Shown here piece by piece: positions 7,570 through 11,181 of a stretch of 11,181 nucleotides of DNA; the first letter of the stretch is position 1; each line of letters opens with the position of its first letter. The notes beneath the pieces were generated by a model. It did no database searches, had not been told where the DNA came from, and saw only the letters and a program-made list of their open reading frames with translations. Source of the stretch: Opitutia bacterium UBA7441. Lineage in GTDB: Bacteria; Verrucomicrobiota; Verrucomicrobiia; Opitutales; Coraliomargaritaceae. Where the stretch lies: assembly GCA_002480015.1 (NCBI GenBank), contig DLQD01000066.1:1-11181 (forward strand), written 5' to 3'. The position numbers and the translations under genes are program-made.

Positions 7570-8451
7570 GCCCGCCTCGGTCAGCTTCCGGATGCTTTCG
7601 ACCACGTGTGCCTTGTCTTCTGGATAAGTCACGCCGAACCAGGGGCTCTCGGTTTGCAACACAGGGCAGGTAACTGCGCCTTCCTGAATCAGGCCGTCGA
7701 CCAAGCTTGGCAAATAATACTCTGATTTCGCTTCGCCGCCGCGTGCTTGCAGAAAGGCTTCGAAGCGGGCTTCGAGCGGTTCGAAGATGGCGGGGCTGAA
7801 GCCCCAGAAGTTCATCGAGACCACCGTGTCTTCCGCCAGCGTCACGCGTTTGCCGGTTAAGTTTTCACCGTGCAGTTCACCGTTTGCATCGATGCCGATG
7901 CAGGTGTATTCTTCGACGCTCTGCAGCTGGCCGTTTCGCAGTCTGCAAACGCCTCGGTTGACAGTGCCGTGTTGGGATAGGGTGTTCTTTAGGACATAGC
8001 CGACCATGCTGGCGGCGAGGGCATTGTTATCCGACAGCGCGCTCAAATGCGCGGCCATCTGCGCATAGGCTTCGCGCCCGTAGAAATCGTCGGCGTTGAT
8101 CACTGCAAAGGGCTCGGCAATCAACGCGCGTGCTGCGCGAACGGCATGCGCTGTGCCCCAGGGCTTGCTGCGTCCCTCGGTCACCGTGTAGCCTCCGGGT
8201 AGATCGTGGAGGTCTTGGAAGGCGTAGCGCACCTCGATTCGGCCGCAATGTTTATCGCCCACTTGGGTGCGAAAGGCTTCTGCAAAATCCTTGCGGATGA
8301 CGAAGACTACTTTGCCGAATCCGGCACGGCAGGCGTCTTCCACCGCGTAATCGATCATGGTCTGGCCCGACGGCCCCATGGCGTCGAGTTGTTTGAGACC
8401 GCCGTAGCGGGAACCCATGCCAGCGGCGAGTAAGACGAGAGTCGGTTGCAT
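7555..8451 (-). CDS. Nucleotidyltransferase family protein (sugar-1-phosphate NTP-transferase type)
   Basis: Members join a sugar 1-phosphate to an NTP, giving an NDP-sugar and pyrophosphate. The preferred ATG is at 8451 (298 residues), placing the first beta strand MQPTLVLLAAG at the N-terminus as the fold requires; an upstream start at 8505 would add 18 unrelated residues. Motifs: AAGMGSRYGGLKQ (9-21) is the GxGxR...K nucleotide-binding signature with Lys20; PWGTAHAV (97-104) is the next base-binding loop; NADDFYG (119-125) holds the metal-binding Asp. Later segments include SMNFWGFSP and SEYYLPSLVDGLI. The exact sugar cannot be told from the sequence; similar proteins often sit beside sugar kinases, but none is in this window. 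It lies between hisD and hisC on the opposite strand and interrupts the his gene order. No Shine-Dalgarno sequence is seen. Confidence 0.88.
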   Translation of the reverse strand: MQPTLVLLAAGMGSRYGGLKQLDAMGPSGQTMIDYAVEDACRAGFGKVVFVIRKDFAEAFRTQVGDKHCGRIEVRYAFQDLHDLPGGYTVTEGRSKPWGTAHAVRAARALIAEPFAVINADDFYGREAYAQMAAHLSALSDNNALAASMVGYVLKNTLSQHGTVNRGVCRLRNGQLQSVEEYTCIGIDANGELHGENLTGKRVTLAEDTVVSMNFWGFSPAIFEPLEARFEAFLQARGGEAKSEYYLPSLVDGLIQEGAVTCPVLQTESPWFGVTYPEDKAHVVESIRKLTEAGAYGA

Positions 8452-8481
8452 GAGGGTGTGGAATAGGGCGATCGCTAGGTA

Positions 8482-8512
8482 TTGACAACCCGTAATTGTC
8501 GGCATCTTTGAT
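8482..8512 (+). promoter_or_regulatory. Candidate hisC promoter with overlapping inverted repeat
   Basis: A perfect -35 hexamer TTGACA (8482-8487) is followed after 19 bases by TTTGAT (8507-8512, four of six matches to TATAAT). The spacing is longer than ideal. The same place holds a short inverted repeat, GACAA (8484-8488) and TTGTC (8496-8500), separated by 7 bases. Its left arm, read on the - strand, also gives TTGTCA, a near -35 for the divergent nucleotidyltransferase with TATTCC 17 bases on. This could be a shared divergent control point, but it is weakly supported. Confidence 0.3.
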
Positions 8513-8527
8513 TTCGTCGCACCCTAG

Positions 8528-8547
8528 ACAGAGCATCCGTGCTCTGT
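8528..8547 (+). other. Perfect 8-bp hairpin with UNCG-type tetraloop in the hisC leader
   Basis: ACAGAGCA (8528-8535) and TGCTCTGT (8540-8547) pair perfectly around TCCG (UCCG in RNA, an unusually stable UNCG tetraloop class). There is no T-run after it on either strand, so it is not an ordinary terminator. It is followed by two shorter stems: GGGCA/TGCCC (8578-8591) and GAATCC/GGATTC (8637-8654). If transcription starts near the candidate promoter, this hairpin lies at the 5' end of the hisCB mRNA. It could also be a dispersed palindromic (REP-like) repeat unit. Confidence 0.6.
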
Positions 8548-8674
8548 GGTGGCTGCTATGCCTTATGCTGCCATCATGGGCAGAGATGCCCTTGTTCCAT
8601 AATCTGAATTTGGATCTTCGCTTTATGAATTCAGTTGAATCCCTCAACGGATTCGTTCTTCTTGCACAGGTCCC

Positions 8675-9766
8675 ATGAAGAAGACTTTTGACGCCCCCCA
8701 TCGTGCGCTTCCGCACATACAAGACTTGCACGCCTACGTGCCGGGCGAACAGCCGCAGGGCGACGGTTGGGTCAAGCTCAACACCAACGAAAACCCGTAT
8801 CCGCCTTCGCCGAATGTGGCGAAAGCCGTCACTGCAGAGGTGGCCAACCTGCGCAAATACCCCGAGCCAAGCTCGGTTAAACTGCGCGCCGCGATCGGCC
8901 AAAGCTTCGGGCTCACGCAGAAAAACGTCATTATCGGCAACGGCTCGGATAACATTCTCGACCTGATCACCCGATGCTTCGTCTCCGATCTAGGCGCCGG
9001 ACACACTGTGCCCAGCTACTCGCTTTACCCCGTCGTGGCCGGAATGTCGGGGCAGAACCTGGTCGATGTGAATTTCGAACGCTCCATGCAGCTCGATGTC
9101 GAAGCGCTCGCTGCCACTCAGGCTAAAGTCTTTTTTCTGACGAATCCCAACGCGCCCACTGGCGTTGCTTTTCCGCGCTCACAGATCGAGGCTGCCCTCA
9201 AAGCGATCGACGGTCTGCTCGTCGTCGATGAGGCCTACGTGGACTTCGGTGGGGAAACTGCCGCGCCATTGCTCCATGACTACGAAAATCTAGTCGTCGT
9301 ACGCACGTTTTCCAAGTCCTATGGTCTGGCTGGTATGCGTGTCGGTTTTGCCCTAGCGAGTGCCGAAATTATTGGCATACTCGACCGCGTGCGGGATGCC
9401 TACAACCTCGACCGAGTGGCTCAAGCTGCTGCGCTTGCCGCTTTCGAAGATGTCGAATACTTCGAAAGGCAGCGTCAGAAAGTCATGGCCACCCGCGAGG
9501 CGACGCGTGCTGAACTCGACAAATACGGCTGGTTTACCTATCCTTCGTCCACCAACTTTCTTTTTACCGAGCCGAAGAACGCTATTGGCGAGTCCAGCCC
9601 TGAGGTCGCGCGCAGCCTCTTCGAGCACCTCAAAGCGCAACGCGTCCTCGTGCGCTATTTTCCCACGCATCCTTTAACTTGCGCTTTTATCCGCGTTAGC
9701 ATAGGAACGGATGCTGAAATGAAGGCTTTTTTAACCGCCGTCGAATCATGGCTCAACCACGCATAG
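8675..9766 (+). CDS. hisC: Histidinol-phosphate aminotransferase
   Basis: HisC transfers an amino group from glutamate to imidazole-acetol phosphate, giving histidinol phosphate; it is a PLP enzyme of fold type I. The 363 residues fit the family (about 350-370). Seen: KLNTNENPYPPSP (34-46), IGNGSDNILDLI (87-98), NPNAPTG (157-163), VVDEAYVDF (183-191) with the PLP-binding Asp185 and Tyr188, and the Schiff-base Lys214 in TFSKSYGLAGMRVG (211-224). The C-terminal R-V-S-I-G contains Arg340, the usual substrate-carboxylate Arg. Other class I/II aminotransferases share the fold, but the NENP start and the overlap with hisB make HisC the best call. The ATG at 8675 has only AGG four bases upstream. 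A 223-base, hairpin-rich leader separates it from the divergent gene. Confidence 0.94.
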   Translation: MKKTFDAPHRALPHIQDLHAYVPGEQPQGDGWVKLNTNENPYPPSPNVAKAVTAEVANLRKYPEPSSVKLRAAIGQSFGLTQKNVIIGNGSDNILDLITRCFVSDLGAGHTVPSYSLYPVVAGMSGQNLVDVNFERSMQLDVEALAATQAKVFFLTNPNAPTGVAFPRSQIEAALKAIDGLLVVDEAYVDFGGETAAPLLHDYENLVVVRTFSKSYGLAGMRVGFALASAEIIGILDRVRDAYNLDRVAQAAALAAFEDVEYFERQRQKVMATREATRAELDKYGWFTYPSSTNFLFTEPKNAIGESSPEVARSLFEHLKAQRVLVRYFPTHPLTCAFIRVSIGTDAEMKAFLTAVESWLNHA

Positions 9767-10350
9767 CAGAACTCACCCGCAATACTAAAGAGACTCAGAT
9801 CCAAATGGAGCTGAATCTCGACGGCACTGGCGTGTCTGAAATCGAGACTGGTATCCCGTTTTTCGACCACATGCTGACACTCTTCGCACGTCATGGCCTC
9901 TTCGATCTTAAGGTCAAAGTGGTTGGCGATATTGAAGTCGATTACCACCACACGGTGGAGGACACCGGTATCGTGCTTGGCCAATTGGTCAAAAACGCCC
10001 TCGGCGAGAAGCGTGGCATCCGCCGCTATGGATTTTTCATCCTTCCGATGGACGAGTCGCTCGCGCGTGTCGCGCTCGATCTTTCGAACCGCCAAGCCTT
10101 CGTCTATCATGTCGACTACAAAGATCCCATGGTGCGTGACTTCAGCATCGGTTTGGTTAAAGAGTTCTTCCAAGCCTTTGCTAACGAAGCTGGCTGTAAC
10201 CTGCATATCCATCTCGAATACGGAGAAGAGCCACACCACATCGCCGAGGCCATCTTCAAATGCTTCGCCCGCGCCCTCGATGTCGCGACCACGATTGATC
10301 CACGCTTGGGCGACGCTTTACCCAGCACTAAAGGCACGCTCTCGAGCTGA
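9748..10350 (+). CDS. hisB: Imidazoleglycerol-phosphate dehydratase
   Basis: HisB dehydrates imidazoleglycerol phosphate to imidazole-acetol phosphate, the substrate of HisC, so the two overlapping genes encode consecutive steps. The 200 residues show the monofunctional form, without the N-terminal histidinol-phosphatase domain found in E. coli. Metal-binding motifs: FFDHML (His41), DYHHTVED (His67, His68, Glu71) and EPHHIAEAIFK (His163, His164, Glu167), with the conserved R-T-ET start (RNTKET) and the GIPFFDHMLTLFARHG core. The C-terminus DPRLGDALPSTKGTL is typical. The ATG at 9748 lies inside hisC, giving a 19-base overlap that suggests translational coupling. It is the last core gene before the inferred integration scar. 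Confidence 0.97.
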   Translation: MAQPRIAELTRNTKETQIQMELNLDGTGVSEIETGIPFFDHMLTLFARHGLFDLKVKVVGDIEVDYHHTVEDTGIVLGQLVKNALGEKRGIRRYGFFILPMDESLARVALDLSNRQAFVYHVDYKDPMVRDFSIGLVKEFFQAFANEAGCNLHIHLEYGEEPHHIAEAIFKCFARALDVATTIDPRLGDALPSTKGTLSS

Positions 10351-10366
10351 GTCGATCAGATCGACT
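10350..10366. other. Short palindrome after hisB
   Basis: AGTCGAT (10350-10356) and ATCGACT (10360-10366) pair as a 7-bp stem with loop CAG, starting on the last base of the hisB stop. It lies between hisB and the ssrA-end fragment. There is no T-run on either strand, so termination is uncertain; it may be a remnant of the ancestral hisB/ssrA convergent junction. Confidence 0.4.
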
Positions 10367-10371
10367 ATAAA

Positions 10372-10393
10372 TGGTGGAGGTGGCGGGAGTCGA
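10372..10393 (-). other. ssrA: 3'-end fragment of a tmRNA gene (ssrA): candidate attachment site of an integrated element
   Basis: Read on the - strand, these 22 bases end in CACCTCCACCA and contain CCCGC preceded by TCGACT. That is the order T-loop, T-stem 3' strand, acceptor 3' strand, discriminator A, CCA. The sequence matches my memory of tmRNA 3' ends (CCCGCC-xx-CTCCACCA) better than any ordinary tRNA. Homology stops at 10393: the 5' T-stem strand (expected antisense ACCCGC) is replaced by GGCGGTTAG, so no functional RNA can be made here. A clipped tmRNA end is the usual duplicated core left when a tyrosine-integrase element inserts into ssrA. With this orientation the element lies to the right (higher coordinates), and hisB is original chromosomal flank. 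A tRNA 3' end is the main alternative. Confidence 0.75.
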
Positions 10394-10684
10394 GGCGGTT
10401 AGAAGATTTCCTACTGATTCACCTTAAATCCACTAAAAGCTTCTTATCAGCACTTTACATAATATCAAGGTGGCAGCAGCTCGCGCCAGTTTGCAGGTAA
10501 ATGAAGCGGAATTGGCAAATAATTGGCAAATAGTAACGTGCTTTAGATTTTTAGCTCAATCAGTTCCTTCGTGATGGGTTGATTTGATACTTGGCAATAA
10601 TTCTAATTTTTTTGGCGATCAGAATGCTGGCGTGCCTTCGGGAACAAAGACTTGGAGGGTTTTTGGGTGGGTTTCATTTCTTAG
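10394..10684. other. Gene-poor inferred left end of the integrated element
   Basis: About 290 bases without a convincing gene. It is more AT-rich than the core genes to the left. A short + frame (about 10437-10575) and a longer TTG-initiated + frame from 10591 show no recognisable protein features. The stretch holds three copies of TTGGCAA (see the repeat entry) and otherwise no terminator, RNA gene or clear promoter. An end region of this kind is expected beside an attachment site. Confidence 0.5.
10510..10531. repeat. Perfect 11-base tandem repeat near the attachment site
   Basis: AATTGGCAAAT occurs twice back to back (10510-10520 and 10521-10531). A third, related copy, TTGGCAATAATT, begins at 10591. 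The 11-base period places the two units on the same face of the helix. They lie 117 bases inside the inferred att core, so they may be arm-type integrase or excisionase binding sites; that role is inference. Confidence 0.65.
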
Positions 10685-11029
10685 TTAAATCTTTATATTT
10701 TGCGTTCGACCCAGTTTTAGTCCCCCATGGAATTTGGAGTAAATGCTCTCTTCATAGATCTCCTTCGCCCAGACTAGTCTGTGGGCTTCCGGATCTTCCC
10801 AAGATCCAAACCATTCACCGCACCATTTTTCGTAGGCACCTCTGGCATCTCTATGTGCGTAGAAAACCGAAATTCGACCGAAGGCTTCTCTTGTGTCTAC
10901 CATGTCCAGTATGTGGGCATTGATCGGCTCGTCGCTCATCGCATCACGCAGAGCTCGCCGCCTTGCAGCCTCTTCCTCTGATAGGCTATTGGAAGGCGGG
11001 CATCGCTTCGTTATTGAAGAAAAGGTCAA
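10685..11029 (-). CDS. Unrecognised protein, probably missing its native N-terminus
   Basis: I do not recognise this protein. The frame is closed upstream by TAG at 11036-11038; the first possible start is TTG at 11029 (114 residues), and the first ATG is at 10942 (85 residues). From about residue 17 the sequence looks genuinely coding: acidic and Arg-rich (LSEEEAARRRALRDAMSDEP), then FGRISVFYAHRD, an unusual Trp/Glu-rich stretch KWCGEWFGSWEDPEAH, and a basic end GGLKLGRTQNIKI. Codon choice is reasonable. Residues 1-16 lie antisense to the transposase remnant and look arbitrary, so the original 5' end was probably lost at a junction near 10985-11000. It is likely soluble; no signal peptide or membrane segment is seen. 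It is either a cargo gene or a broken gene of the element. No Shine-Dalgarno sequence supports either start. Confidence 0.45.
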   Translation of the reverse strand: MTFSSITKRCPPSNSLSEEEAARRRALRDAMSDEPINAHILDMVDTREAFGRISVFYAHRDARGAYEKWCGEWFGSWEDPEAHRLVWAKEIYEESIYSKFHGGLKLGRTQNIKI

Positions 11030-11169
11030 GCGCCCCTAACACTTGGATCACCTGTCGGTTAAACATGGGGGCTTCTCAGGCCGTGAGCCGTTATGTGACG
11101 GAACTACTTAAAAATCGAAAATTGAAAAAAACTTATCACGATGAGTTATGCACAAAAATTACGGAATGA
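11002..11169 (+). pseudogene. C-terminal remnant of a REP-associated (IS200-like) tyrosine transposase
   Basis: Frame 1 from 11002 to the TGA at 11167-11169 reads LLKKRSSAPNTWITCRLNMG, then ASQAVSRYVTELLKNRKLKK and a short tail. The pattern L.[KR]R...-W-I-x-x-[RK]-L-x-M-G-x-x-x-x-VSR is what I recall from the C-terminal helix-turn-helix of REP-associated tyrosine transposases (TnpA-REP/RAYT, Y1-transposase fold), which are common in Verrucomicrobiota. The catalytic domain (HUH motif and Tyr) would be about 200 residues upstream, but the same frame before 11002 shows no family resemblance and instead overlaps the - strand orphan frame. The piece is therefore a truncated, inactive end, not a working gene. 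Its upstream border coincides with the point where the orphan frame stops looking coding. Confidence 0.6.
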
Positions 11170-11181
11170 CCCCTTCTACCC

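Noticed and set aside
8496..8678. His leader peptide or attenuator
   Set aside because: The frame has only scattered His codons, no run of them, and no terminator with a T-run follows it.
10510..10602. CRISPR array
   Set aside because: Units are 11 bases, back to back without spacers, with only one further imperfect copy.
10394..10750. A complete tmRNA gene on the - strand continuing from the 3'-end fragment
   Set aside because: The 5' T-stem strand that must follow is absent, and no tmRNA 5' end (GGGGGTG-like) or tag-peptide frame is visible in this stretch. Only the 22-base end is present.
10591..10923. 110-residue + strand reading frame
   Set aside because: It starts with TTG, is Cys/Arg/Pro-rich in the manner of antisense translation, and lies opposite the more convincing - strand frame.

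Overview
The window is 11.2 kb of a Gram-negative bacterial chromosome. It carries genes for outer-membrane assembly (BamA C-terminus, OmpH/Skp), lipid A synthesis (LpxD), and purine and histidine synthesis (Prs, GuaA, HisD, HisC, HisB). The bamA-ompH-lpxD order, the character of the proteins, the near-absence of Shine-Dalgarno sequences and a REP-type transposase tail suggest the PVC group, most likely Verrucomicrobiota (Opitutae/Puniceicoccales-like). That placement is inference; no rRNA or other decisive marker is present.

Layout. 1-1430: 3' end of bamA, then ompH, closed by a strong intrinsic terminator. 1445-3705: lpxD, prs and a small membrane-anchored zinc-ribbon protein, tightly spaced on the + strand. 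3859-7519: guaA, an exported LolA-like protein, and hisD, also +. 7555-8451: a sugar-nucleotide-type nucleotidyltransferase on the - strand, convergent with hisD. 8452-8674: a divergent intergenic region rich in hairpins. 8675-10350: hisC and hisB, overlapping by 19 bases. Metabolically, Prs makes PRPP, the precursor shared by the purine pathway (GuaA acts at its GMP branch) and the histidine pathway.

The right end (10351-11181) differs. Twenty-one bases after hisB lies a 22-base match, on the - strand, to what I recognise as the 3' end of a tmRNA gene (ssrA), including the CCA end, acceptor strand, T-stem strand and most of the T-loop. The homology stops abruptly. This is the expected scar of a genetic element integrated into ssrA: the ancestral order would be hisB converging on ssrA, and the element would start at about 10394 and run out of the window, with intact ssrA beyond it. 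Consistent with this, the next 790 bases hold tandem TTGGCAAAT-type repeats, an orphan - strand reading frame I do not recognise, and the C-terminal remnant of a REP-associated (IS200-like) tyrosine transposase. This inferred island end is the most interesting part of the window. I found no complete new system here; if there is one, it lies to the right.
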